Source: an uncultured Clostridium sp.
GTDB lineage: Bacteria; Bacillota; Clostridia; Lachnospirales; Lachnospiraceae
Length of the DNA stretch: 9,518 nt
Direction of reading: 5' to 3'
Assembly: GCA_900553925.1 (NCBI GenBank)
Contig: USFH01000083.1
Span: 1-9,518 of the forward strand
Shown: piece after piece, positions 1 through 6,245 of the stretch
Position numbering within the stretch: the first letter of the stretch is position 1
Layout: every line of letters starts with the position of its first letter
Position numbers and translations under genes: made by a program
Notes under the pieces: model-generated
Database searches by the model: none
What the model was told of the DNA's origin: nothing
What the model saw: only the letters and a program-made list of their open reading frames with translations

Positions 1-1496
1 ATAGGGTATTCATCCAGCGCCTGCTCTTGTGCTTCCGGCAGCTGAGAAGAAGCAGTCATCTGACTGACCTCTGCCTGCATCTGCTGATAGATTGCCTTGT
101 TCTCTTCGGTTGGCGCAACACCCTGCTTCGCAAACATCTCCTGCGTAAGCTGTGCCTCTGCATTTCGCAGCTTCGCCACCACCTGCGCCAGTTCACGGGT
201 ATCAATATTGATATCCACGGAGAGCATCCGTACCGCAACACTCTGTGTCATGGAGAGCCGGATCTCTTCTAACTGCCGCAGTGCCGTTACCTCCCGCAGC
301 GTCTGATTCTGTATGTCGGAACCTGCGCTCCGGCCATCCTGTAACTGTGTGCCCTTATCCGCGGTTTCGTCGTATGCTCCCACCGGCTGTCCACCGGTCT
401 GTCCATCCCGTACCCCATCATAATGCGCCGCCACCAGCGCAGCGATTGTAAGCGGCCGCTCCGTACGTACTGCCTGTGTCACATCCTCTGCGGTAATCGA
501 AGCTGCATCCTGTCTGAGCTTTGCCGCTCTCGTTTCAAGCTCCTGTGTCTGCCGCTTCTCTGCCTGCTGTGACGTCGGCAGTTCACCGATATCCTTCCCG
601 ATCTGCGCCTGCATCTGCATATAAGCCCGCACGGAATCCGTCGTGACCGGAATATCATTTGCCAGAAGCAGATTTGCCCCGGCCATACTTGTTTCATCCA
701 CGGCAAATCCAGCCTGCATGATCACATGTGCGAGCTGCGCCTGCAAGCCGGAATCTGCATTTCCATCTTCACCCGAAGCATACACCGATTGTCCAGCGCT
801 CTGCTGCGGCCTGGATATTGTCTGTTGTGCGGCCTGTTTCGCCGCATATGCGGTGTCTCCTCCGAATTCATCCACCGCGGCAATCGCTCTTTGTCCACTG
901 TAATGCGCCTTGTAGAGTGTCTCCTGCGTGAGTGGCTGCCAATTCTTCAACAGGTACAGAATGTCCTTGTTCCCCACCTGCAGCTTCACATCTGTCCCGG
1001 CTATCTGCGCCCCGCTGCTCGTAAAAACCAGATTCGAGACGTCTCCCTCCTCGATCTGCGCCTGTGCGAGCACATTTGCAAGCGCGTCCTTATGCGCATC
1101 TGCACGCATGGAAGTAACCAGCCCTTCTATGTCCGAAAGCGATGCCGAAGCGACATCCACGCCCATCATACGAAGCTTCTTTATCTCCTCGGAAGTAAGG
1201 GAACGCGCAATCTCCCGTGCATCTGCACGCGCCTGTTCTTCGTCGCTTGTCTCTTCCTGCTGTTCCTGCTTCGCCTTCTCCTGCATGTCCTTGCGGTACT
1301 CATTGAAATTATCCATGACCGTCTGCGCGTTCGTATCGACCGAAGAATTCCTGTCGTACTGCACCTGCTCGACCTTCTCGAAGGCATCGAGCTGATCGAC
1401 CGAAGCAGTCTTCATCTTTGTTCCACTGTAAGCATTTGCACTGTCACTATACGCTTTGATGGCATCCTGTGAATTTTTGATATTGATATTCTGCAT
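1..1496 (-). CDS. DUF6240-like protein, flagellar-regulon candidate (partial, 3' end off window)
   Basis: The minus strand is open without a stop from ATG at 1496 to the left edge, 498 codons; the C-terminus lies outside the window. AAGGAG (1503-1508) sits 6 nt upstream of the ATG. There is no signal peptide or membrane segment; the protein is rich in Gln, Ala, Glu and Ser. Residues about 65-95 are very charged (likely coiled coil), followed by LTSEEIKKLRMMGVDV (100-115). A PLT-x3-L-x2-AHY-S/D-G motif occurs twice (188-201 and 348-361), each time closing a helical stretch, so the protein looks built of repeated modules. MLSVDINIDTREL (424-436) resembles the closing module of DUF6240 proteins of Lachnospiraceae. 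That assignment rests on remembered family pattern, not a search. The sigma-28 promoter upstream links it to flagellar/late motility genes; a structural or FliK-like role is only a guess. It is not a shadow: no competing frame has a comparable start. Confidence 0.8.
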   Translation of the reverse strand, partial: MQNINIKNSQDAIKAYSDSANAYSGTKMKTASVDQLDAFEKVEQVQYDRNSSVDTNAQTVMDNFNEYRKDMQEKAKQEQQEETSDEEQARADAREIARSLTSEEIKKLRMMGVDVASASLSDIEGLVTSMRADAHKDALANVLAQAQIEEGDVSNLVFTSSGAQIAGTDVKLQVGNKDILYLLKNWQPLTQETLYKAHYSGQRAIAAVDEFGGDTAYAAKQAAQQTISRPQQSAGQSVYASGEDGNADSGLQAQLAHVIMQAGFAVDETSMAGANLLLANDIPVTTDSVRAYMQMQAQIGKDIGELPTSQQAEKRQTQELETRAAKLRQDAASITAEDVTQAVRTERPLTIAALVAAHYDGVRDGQTGGQPVGAYDETADKGTQLQDGRSAGSDIQNQTLREVTALRQLEEIRLSMTQSVAVRMLSVDINIDTRELAQVVAKLRNAEAQLTQEMFAKQGVAPTEENKAIYQQMQAEVSQMTASSQLPEAQEQALDEYP

Positions 1497-1563
1497 AAAA
1501 TGCTCCTTGCATCATTAATTTGTATAATATTATTTCTATCTTGCATTGTTCCGATCTTGCGTT

Positions 1564-1580
1564 CCGGTTGCCCGAACCGG
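1564..1580 (-). other. Small hairpin in the leader of the DUF6240-like gene
   Basis: CCGGTT (1564-1569) and AACCGG (1575-1580) are a perfect 6-bp inverted repeat with a 5-nt loop. It falls just downstream of the predicted start of the sigma-28 transcript, so it would sit near the 5' end of the mRNA. It lacks a U-tract and so is not a terminator. A stabilising 5' hairpin is one possibility. Confidence 0.4.
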
Positions 1581-1593
1581 TTCTCTGTCTTTT

Positions 1594-1620
1594 ATATCGG
1601 CACAGTCCGCTCAATCATTA
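1594..1620 (-). promoter_or_regulatory. Sigma-28 (FliA/SigD) flagellar-type promoter
   Basis: Read on the minus strand: TAAT (1617-1620), 15 nt, GCCGATAT (1594-1601). The sigma-28 consensus is TAAA-N15-GCCGATAA, so this is 10 of 12 positions with exact spacing. It implies transcription starting near 1587 and a leader of about 90 nt before the DUF6240-like gene. No convincing sigma-A promoter was seen for that gene. Confidence 0.75.
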
Positions 1621-1644
1621 AGAAGCTACATGGTGCCTGAGGCA

Positions 1645-1691
1645 CAATGTCCAAGACGCAATGTCTGAAACGCAATGTCCAAGACGCAATG
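1645..1691. repeat. 14-bp tandem repeat, about 3.4 copies
   Basis: Units start at 1645, 1659, 1673 and 1687, with consensus CAATGTCCAAGACG. Copies one and three are identical, copy two differs at three positions, and copy four is only a 5-base start. A small hairpin, GTGCC-TGA-GGCAC (1633-1645), abuts the left side. The array lies between the sigma-28 promoter of the DUF6240-like gene and the terminator of the ChW gene. No reading frame explains it. Confidence 0.7.
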
Positions 1692-1718
1692 CTTGGTGTT
1701 TGCATGAAGATTAAATGC

Positions 1719-1759
1719 AAAAAGCATGGACGGCTCATTATGAACCAACCATGCTTTTT
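1719..1759 (-). terminator. Intrinsic terminator of the epimerase/ChW operon
   Basis: AAAAAGCATGG (1719-1729) pairs perfectly with CCATGCTTTTT (1749-1759): an 11-bp stem with a 19-nt loop, 65 bp beyond the ChW stop codon. Read on minus, the 3' arm ends in five Ts followed by GCATTT. The symmetry means it could also stop plus-strand transcription. Confidence 0.75.
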
Positions 1760-1824
1760 CATTACTATCTCATGCGCATCTGTCACTGCTTACCGGTACA
1801 AGCACATGTATAATATTTCATCAT

Positions 1825-4446
1825 TTAATTGAAAAATGGTGTCCCGGGTGCTACTGTCCCATCATAGATCAGACCGGTTTCCGGCAGCTTCCCTGCGTTG
1901 CTATCAACCCGCATATTTGCGACCTGTTCTTTGGATAGTTTCATATCAGCCGGAAGCTTATCATATGAATCTGAATGCCACCAGTTTCTTCCGTAATACG
2001 ACTGCACTGCATACCAGCCACCTCGTTGCGCATCATATTCATACAGGACATCCTGTGTGACGGTTTTGCCGGATGCATTTGTAAATGTTTTATTCCGGAC
2101 AAGAATATCCGAAGTCGGATGCTGTGCATAAGTTGCCTTCAGGTCAATACAGTTATTCTTATTGACATATCTTCCGTCCACCCATACATCCTCCATATGG
2201 TAGACATGTTTTCCAACACCTGTATATGCACTCACATACGTATATGCCGTTCCATATCCCCAGCCCTCAGCAGCAACCTTCAGCCAATTGCCTGCGCCAA
2301 TCTTTTTCTCAAATTCATCTCCGGACAACTGATTCCGGTATGTCTGTAACTCATCGGTCGATTGTTTCTCATATTGATGAATTTTCTTTTCCAGTTTATC
2401 GAGGGACGAAGAAAATGCGTAATCATTCGCTCCACCGTCAAAGGTAAATAAACTTTCAATATATTTGGACATAACCGGGTCCGTGTTTCCGCGTCCGGCA
2501 CCACCATATGATTTCGTTGTTCCGTTCCATGTTACATCGACCAGATAATGCGCCGAGCCTGACGAAACCGTACAATCCGGCTGCAACGCTTTCGCTACAT
2601 TCGCCATAACGCCCGGAACTCCTACGGATGACAACACCATCGGATGAAGGTATTCCAGGAACATCATCTCATCCGCCGACTGCCACATCGAATAGTGTTC
2701 ATTCAAAGACAATTCCGGGTATGGAGATGTTGCCAGCAGCGGATACGGGCGATTCGGATCCGGCTTCGATGTGTCAACGATGTTTTTCGGATAGACAGAA
2801 AGCCGCCCCAACGCTGAGTTCACACTTTGCAGATTGTCGAACAAACCTTTTGATTTATCCGTGTAATTGTTAATCAGATAATCAGTCAGACTCTCCACCG
2901 ATTTGCAGGAAACCTGAACCGGTGTATCCGTATAAACCGGTATTGTTGAATACGACACATTTCCCGAATAAGTGACTTTATAGGCACGATCAGCCTGCTG
3001 CAATGTATAAGCTCCGCCATCGGAACCCGATTCAGACATCTCGAATATATATCCGCCCTTCACACGTCCGGTTTCTTTATTCTCGTATTTGACATCGAAA
3101 AATCTCCGGGTCGTCGGGATAAGATAAGCTCCTTCTCCGGCTTTATACTTACTGTTTTTATCCTCAAACCGAACATAGGAAACATCCGGATTATCCGTCT
3201 TCACATAGAAATACTCATTGAAAGGCTCCAGCAGAGGAACGATTTCATATGAATATCTAGTAACATCGTTCTTGTTTGTTCCGGTTGAGCCTGTTGAACC
3301 CGATGTTCCGTTTGAACCGGTGCTTCCATTTGATACCGGATTTTCCGGCAAAGCAATTTCAGGCCGGTTCACAAACCCCGTTCCAACCGCAGATACGATA
3401 CCTGCAACATTTCCCGGAGCTGCCCCGTTCTTTTGAACAAGCACAATCTGGATCGCCTCTAACCTTTTTGCATATCCGGCCGTTCCTGCAGCTGCACCAT
3501 TTCTTGACCATCCAAGCCAGCCATACGACTGTGCATGTACGCGGTAATAAACATCATAGTGATTGGCAAGTTCTCCCGTAAGGTAAATCTGGATTGCCTC
3601 CAGCCGTTTTGCCTGCCCGCTTGTTCCGGACATCTCGCCATTCATTCTCCAGCGGGACTCCCAGCCATAGCTTTGTACATGTGTGCGATACACAATATTT
3701 CCCGTATATTGTTGATTGGTAAGTTTTATCTCTATGCCTTCCAGCCGTTTTGCACGCCCGCTTGTACCTGCCATCACTCCGTTGTTCTTCCATCCCTGCC
3801 AGCCATAGCTTTGTACATGCGTACGATATGTAATGTTGGTCGTTTCCTGACCTCCGACATTCACATCAGATGCGCCATTGAGCGATACGTAGTTTCTCCC
3901 AAACCTGCTTACGATACCATTGACATTATTCTGAACCGTTGTTCCCCTTGCGACAACAACAATCTGAATTGCCTCCAACCGCTTCGCAAGCCCTGCGGTT
4001 CCGGCTGCCTGTCCATTTTTTGCCCAGGCAAGCCAGCCATATGACTGTGCATGCACACGATAATAAATATCGTAATTCTGTGCATTTGCACCGGTTAACT
4101 CAATTTTAATCGCTTCCAGACGCTTTGCTTCGCCCTGTGTTCCGCTCATCTCACCATTCGAAACCCACGGGAGCCAGCCATATGTCTGGCAATGTGTTGT
4201 ATAACGGACCCCCAGATTATCTCCGGAGACTGTGATCCGGATTCCTTCCAGCCGTTTTGCTTTTCCGCTTGTTCCGGAGGCTTCTCCATCACGCTTCCAG
4301 GTAGATTCCCAACCAAATGTCTGAACGTGTGATTTGTATTGTACCGAAACCCCTGCAGCTTCCACATTTTGAACCGGGGCATATGCAAATACAGACAGCA
4401 CCATCACGATTGAAAACACAAGTGCCCATACTCTTCTCTTATTCAT
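1825..4446 (-). CDS. Secreted ChW-repeat protein with unassigned C-terminal region
   Basis: 873 residues from ATG at 4446, with GGGAGGGG at 4453-4460 as ribosome site. Residues 1-31 are a typical signal peptide (basic MNKRR, hydrophobic core, likely cleavage near VEAAG). Six ChW repeats (Clostridial hydrophobic, conserved Trp; PF07538) begin at about residues 37, 82, 129, 207, 253 and 301. Each carries H-x-Q-x-x-GW ... GT-x-G-x-AKRLE-x-I. They form two triads joined by a 45-residue linker. A Gly/Ser/Thr linker (371-392) leads to about 480 residues I cannot assign. Within that, 728-768 faintly resembles a transglutaminase-like core (GYGTAYTYV, then H750, VDGRYV and D768), but the cysteine position would be Gly728. 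LPETG occurs at 854-858 without a membrane segment behind it. The gene lies 27 bp downstream of an epimerase gene and is probably co-transcribed with it. ChW domains are thought to bind surface or extracellular ligands; this protein's ligand is unknown. Confidence 0.92.
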   Translation of the reverse strand: MNKRRVWALVFSIVMVLSVFAYAPVQNVEAAGVSVQYKSHVQTFGWESTWKRDGEASGTSGKAKRLEGIRITVSGDNLGVRYTTHCQTYGWLPWVSNGEMSGTQGEAKRLEAIKIELTGANAQNYDIYYRVHAQSYGWLAWAKNGQAAGTAGLAKRLEAIQIVVVARGTTVQNNVNGIVSRFGRNYVSLNGASDVNVGGQETTNITYRTHVQSYGWQGWKNNGVMAGTSGRAKRLEGIEIKLTNQQYTGNIVYRTHVQSYGWESRWRMNGEMSGTSGQAKRLEAIQIYLTGELANHYDVYYRVHAQSYGWLGWSRNGAAAGTAGYAKRLEAIQIVLVQKNGAAPGNVAGIVSAVGTGFVNRPEIALPENPVSNGSTGSNGTSGSTGSTGTNKNDVTRYSYEIVPLLEPFNEYFYVKTDNPDVSYVRFEDKNSKYKAGEGAYLIPTTRRFFDVKYENKETGRVKGGYIFEMSESGSDGGAYTLQQADRAYKVTYSGNVSYSTIPVYTDTPVQVSCKSVESLTDYLINNYTDKSKGLFDNLQSVNSALGRLSVYPKNIVDTSKPDPNRPYPLLATSPYPELSLNEHYSMWQSADEMMFLEYLHPMVLSSVGVPGVMANVAKALQPDCTVSSGSAHYLVDVTWNGTTKSYGGAGRGNTDPVMSKYIESLFTFDGGANDYAFSSSLDKLEKKIHQYEKQSTDELQTYRNQLSGDEFEKKIGAGNWLKVAAEGWGYGTAYTYVSAYTGVGKHVYHMEDVWVDGRYVNKNNCIDLKATYAQHPTSDILVRNKTFTNASGKTVTQDVLYEYDAQRGGWYAVQSYYGRNWWHSDSYDKLPADMKLSKEQVANMRVDSNAGKLPETGLIYDGTVAPGTPFFN
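3445..4338 (-). repeat. Six ChW repeats arranged as two triads
   Basis: Triad A covers residues 37-162 (about 3961-4338) and triad B residues 207-334 (about 3445-3828) of the secreted protein. The third members of each triad (YRVHAQSYGWL ... AAGTAG) are far more alike than neighbours within a triad, and the link before each of them (NYDIYYR / HYDVYYR) is also conserved. This points to duplication of a multi-repeat block rather than serial single-repeat copying. The two triads are not identical, so the duplication is not recent. Confidence 0.8.
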
Positions 4447-4473
4447 AAATAACCCCTCCCTGTCACCGCACGC

Positions 4474-5475
4474 TTACGCGGTATAGATCTTCTCCGTCAC
4501 CGTATGGGACTCTCCCGGTGCGAGTTCTCTGTAACCGGACTCTTCTCCCGGAATCGGCTGATTCGGTGCGTCAATAATCCATGTACATGGCTCTGGGCAG
4601 AAATACCCCTTATCACCATGATCGTTCCAGATTACCCAGAACTTGAAATCCTTACATACTTCATAGCAGATACGCTTGCCTGTTCCCGCGTCGGTAGCAA
4701 CGGCACCGTAAAACGGCTTGCCATCCAGACTTCCATCCTCTGCGAAGAACACATCGTTGTCGATATCATGCAGCACCGGCACCTGTGAACCGGTCAGATA
4801 CTGTCTGTCGTGGTTTGTCTCCGGAAGCATCTCGCCTGTCGGAATGCAGGACTTCGAAAGCTCCCACTTCTCGCCAACCGGAATATACAGACGCATATCA
4901 AGACCATTTCCATCCTTTGTGAAAGGACCGTTGATCGTTGTGTGGTTGCACATACCATACGGCATCTGTCTGTCCGATGTGTTCGTCATCGTAAATGCAT
5001 AATCCAGGCCATCATCAGACAAGGTAAATGTAAACTCTGCCTTGAAGCTGACCGGATATGTCTCGAAGAACTCATCGTTCTTATCGTAGACATATTCCGT
5101 CTTCGCAACCGCTGACGTTCCCTCGACTGCCACGCTGACGATCTTATGCTCTCTCTTATGCAGGAATCCATGAATATGGTTTCCAAGCGGATCGTTCAAT
5201 GGAAAATGATACGTAGCATCACTTACCTTTAAAACTCCACCTGCCAGACGATTTGGCAGATACAAGGTTGGAAGTCCGTACACTTCCGGACTCTTCTTCA
5301 AATCTTCGATAGAAAGTGACTCATCATAACGGAAGATTTCAATATCATTTTCAACATCCTGCATACGGAGAACATTGCTCCCCAGAAAAGGTGCCACAAC
5401 CGCCTTATACTTTCCTGCTGTAAGCTCGATTGCCTCCTTGCCCTTATAATCAATAATCTCTGCTGAATAACTCAT
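4474..5475 (-). CDS. Aldose 1-epimerase (GalM) family protein
   Basis: 333 residues from ATG at 5475, with AAGGAGG (5483-5489) 7 nt upstream. Cytoplasmic, no signal peptide. Family signatures are in order: LPNRLAGG with Arg76, NHIHGF with His102, GMCNHTTIN with His178, HDIDNDVFF (Asp238 or Asp240 as sugar contact) and PEPCTWIIDAPN with Glu295. The Arg/His/His/Glu set used for mutarotation in GalM is therefore present. Length matches the usual 300-350. The family interconverts alpha and beta anomers of hexoses such as galactose or glucose. The sequence is divergent enough that the sugar cannot be stated, and it may be a GalM-like rather than a true GalM enzyme. It is the first gene of a unit with the ChW gene, an unusual partner; no other sugar-metabolism gene is near. 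The promoter carries likely operators. Confidence 0.88.
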   Translation of the reverse strand: MSYSAEIIDYKGKEAIELTAGKYKAVVAPFLGSNVLRMQDVENDIEIFRYDESLSIEDLKKSPEVYGLPTLYLPNRLAGGVLKVSDATYHFPLNDPLGNHIHGFLHKREHKIVSVAVEGTSAVAKTEYVYDKNDEFFETYPVSFKAEFTFTLSDDGLDYAFTMTNTSDRQMPYGMCNHTTINGPFTKDGNGLDMRLYIPVGEKWELSKSCIPTGEMLPETNHDRQYLTGSQVPVLHDIDNDVFFAEDGSLDGKPFYGAVATDAGTGKRICYEVCKDFKFWVIWNDHGDKGYFCPEPCTWIIDAPNQPIPGEESGYRELAPGESHTVTEKIYTA

Positions 5476-5526
5476 TGCCGTTCCTCCTTTATATTTCCTA
5501 TAAAAAATCTCTTAACAATTAATAAA

Positions 5527-5555
5527 ATAATAGCACACCGGACATACTATGTCTA
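5527..5555 (-). promoter_or_regulatory. Sigma-A promoter of the epimerase/ChW operon
   Basis: On minus: TAGACA (5550-5555, one mismatch to TTGACA), a 17-nt spacer (5533-5549) and TATTAT (5527-5532, one mismatch to TATAAT). The start point would be near 5520, giving a leader of about 45 nt to the ATG at 5475. The spacer and flanks carry the repeats listed separately, which supports a regulated promoter. Confidence 0.6.
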
Positions 5556-5574
5556 TAAAAAAGCACACCGGACA
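5532..5574. promoter_or_regulatory. Likely operator: duplicated 13-mer plus palindrome
   Basis: AGCACACCGGACA occurs exactly at 5532-5544 and again at 5562-5574, 30 bp apart, close to three helical turns and so on the same face of the DNA. GACATACTATGTC (5541-5553) is a perfect 13-bp palindrome between them, overlapping the first copy and the -35. One 13-mer lies in the promoter spacer and the other just upstream of the -35. This is the geometry of a repressor/activator site pair; the regulator is unknown. Confidence 0.6.
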
Positions 5575-5605
5575 CGCCTTTTGCGTATGATAAAGATAGG
5601 CGCAC

Positions 5606-5698
5606 ATGCAACCGTATTTTACCTCTTTTTGGAGTATCACACACAAACTTTCCCTCTTGGTAATGTACCTTATGATTCACCCATTGCAGCGGTTGCAT
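5606..5698. repeat. 9-bp inverted repeat in the epimerase upstream region
   Basis: ATGCAACCG (5606-5614) and CGGTTGCAT (5690-5698) are exact inverted copies separated by 75 bp. They lie between the Ig-like gene's terminator and the operon promoter. Neither is close enough to the other to form a strong hairpin. They could be half sites for one protein or chance; I see no gene in between. Confidence 0.35.
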
Positions 5699-5709
5699 TT
5701 TTATAAATA

Positions 5710-5728
5710 GGGACCGTCTTGCGGTCCC
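5710..5728 (-). terminator. Terminator of the Ig-like gene
   Basis: GGGACCG (5710-5716) and CGGTCCC (5722-5728) form a perfect 7-bp GC-rich stem with a 5-nt loop. On minus it begins at the base after the TAA stop (5729-5731) and is followed by TATTTAT. The U-tract is imperfect, so termination may be partial. Confidence 0.6.
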
Positions 5729-6070
5729 TTATAGTTTGAATCTGATCTGTACAGGCTCTTTGAGCGACTGTCCGCCCTTTGACTTCACATCTGTCGTGAT
5801 CGTCAGGGCATAAAGTTCATTCGTCGAATATGCCTCCAGCGGTTCCACCTCGATGATCTCGTTCTTCGTATCATACCGGATGTGTGCCCCAAGCCGTTGA
5901 TTCTGGGAATTGGTCACATACATGGTGTCCGTGTTCACCGTCTTCGGATCAAGCGGAATGTTGAACCGGATACGCCAGACGAAATTCCCGGTTTTGAACT
6001 TCAGATCCTGTTTTACCTTATTCGCAAGCTGTGGTGGAATATCCTCGATATCCAATAAATGCTTTGCCAT
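5729..6070 (-). CDS. Small Ig-like (Big_5/SbsA-type) domain protein, 113 aa
   Basis: I place the start at ATG 6070 because AAGGAG (6077-6082) is 6 nt upstream of it; the ATG at 6094 has no ribosome site. The protein is essentially one beta-sandwich domain, residues about 27-113. It shows the SbsA/Big_5 pattern: W-x-I-x-F-N-x-PLDP-x-TVN, then YV, then I-x-V-P in the middle (IEVEPLEAY) and YALTITTDVKSKGGQSL near the end. Residues 1-26 (MAKHLLDIEDIPPQLANKVK...) form a short polar lead. Unlike most Big_5 domains, which are modules of secreted proteins, this one stands alone with no signal peptide or membrane segment. Its role is unknown; a cytoplasmic binding or structural protein, or non-classical export, are both possible. 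It is transcribed alone, with its own promoter and terminator. Confidence 0.82.
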   Translation of the reverse strand: MAKHLLDIEDIPPQLANKVKQDLKFKTGNFVWRIRFNIPLDPKTVNTDTMYVTNSQNQRLGAHIRYDTKNEIIEVEPLEAYSTNELYALTITTDVKSKGGQSLKEPVQIRFKL

Positions 6071-6076
6071 CGCCGA

Positions 6077-6082
6077 CTCCTT
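6077..6082 (-). promoter_or_regulatory. Ribosome binding site deciding the start of the Ig-like gene
   Basis: AAGGAG on minus, 6 nt before ATG 6070. It lies inside the longer frame that starts at 6094, so that longer start is unlikely. Confidence 0.75.
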
Positions 6083-6101
6083 CTTCCTGTACATATTCCA
6101 T

Positions 6102-6133
6102 ATGGTGCCTGCTTACTTTCGCACAAGCACCAT
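6102..6133 (-). other. 5'-leader stem-loop of the Ig-like gene
   Basis: ATGGTGC (6102-6108) and GCACCAT (6127-6133) form a perfect 7-bp stem. An inner TGCTT/AAGCA pairing (6110-6114 with 6125-6129) is a mutually exclusive alternative that overlaps the outer arm. With the start point predicted near 6139, the hairpin would lie at the very 5' end of the mRNA. It is not a terminator. It may protect the mRNA or respond to a regulator. Confidence 0.4.
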
Positions 6134-6145
6134 CAGATTATGGAT

Positions 6146-6174
6146 ATTTTAGCACAACCGGAAAGAACAAACAA
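6146..6174 (-). promoter_or_regulatory. Sigma-A promoter of the Ig-like gene
   Basis: On minus: TTGTTT (6169-6174), 17-nt spacer, TAAAAT (6146-6151). It gives a leader of about 68 nt. It is divergent from the peptidase promoter, with 42 bp between the -35 edges (6175-6216). Confidence 0.65.
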
Positions 6175-6216
6175 GAAAAATGCCATATCTACGCGCTTTT
6201 TTACATACGTTTTTCC

Positions 6217-6245
6217 TTTACATCACAAAAACGTAATACTACAAT
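6217..6245 (+). promoter_or_regulatory. Sigma-A promoter of the G5-M23 peptidase gene
   Basis: TTTACA (6217-6222), 17-nt spacer, TACAAT (6240-6245); expected start near 6252, leader about 35 nt. The perfect inverted repeat ACAATT-TT-AATTGT (6241-6254) covers the -10 and start point, a position where a repressor would block initiation. Confidence 0.7.

Larger units (their letters stand above)
1497..1824. other. Intergenic region between the DUF6240-like and ChW genes
   Basis: This 328-bp stretch holds the ribosome site, leader hairpin and sigma-28 promoter of the left gene, the tandem repeat and the terminator listed separately. A further 7-bp inverted repeat, TTTGCAT (1699-1705) / ATGCAAA (1715-1721), overlaps the terminator's foot and could compete with it. 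The short open frames here lack ribosome sites and overlap these signals; I do not call a gene. Confidence 0.6.

Noticed and set aside
726..1472. 248-codon plus-strand open frame over the DUF6240-like gene
   Set aside because: It is the mirror of the minus-strand coding frame, with no ribosome site, a low-complexity Leu/Cys/His/Arg-rich translation and no family pattern. The minus frame has a start, ribosome site and promoter.
1519..1530. TGTATAAT on plus, like an extended -10 promoter
   Set aside because: No -35 at proper distance and no gene or RNA downstream on plus; it lies in an AT-rich leader of the minus-strand gene.
1873..1887. LPETG as a functional sortase signal
   Set aside because: The required hydrophobic segment and basic tail are absent, and no simple frameshift after it restores them. 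It is kept only as an observation.
5606..5698. 9-bp inverted repeat as an attenuator
   Set aside because: The arms are 75 bp apart with no U-tract, so a strong stem is unlikely. Both also lie upstream of the predicted transcription start.
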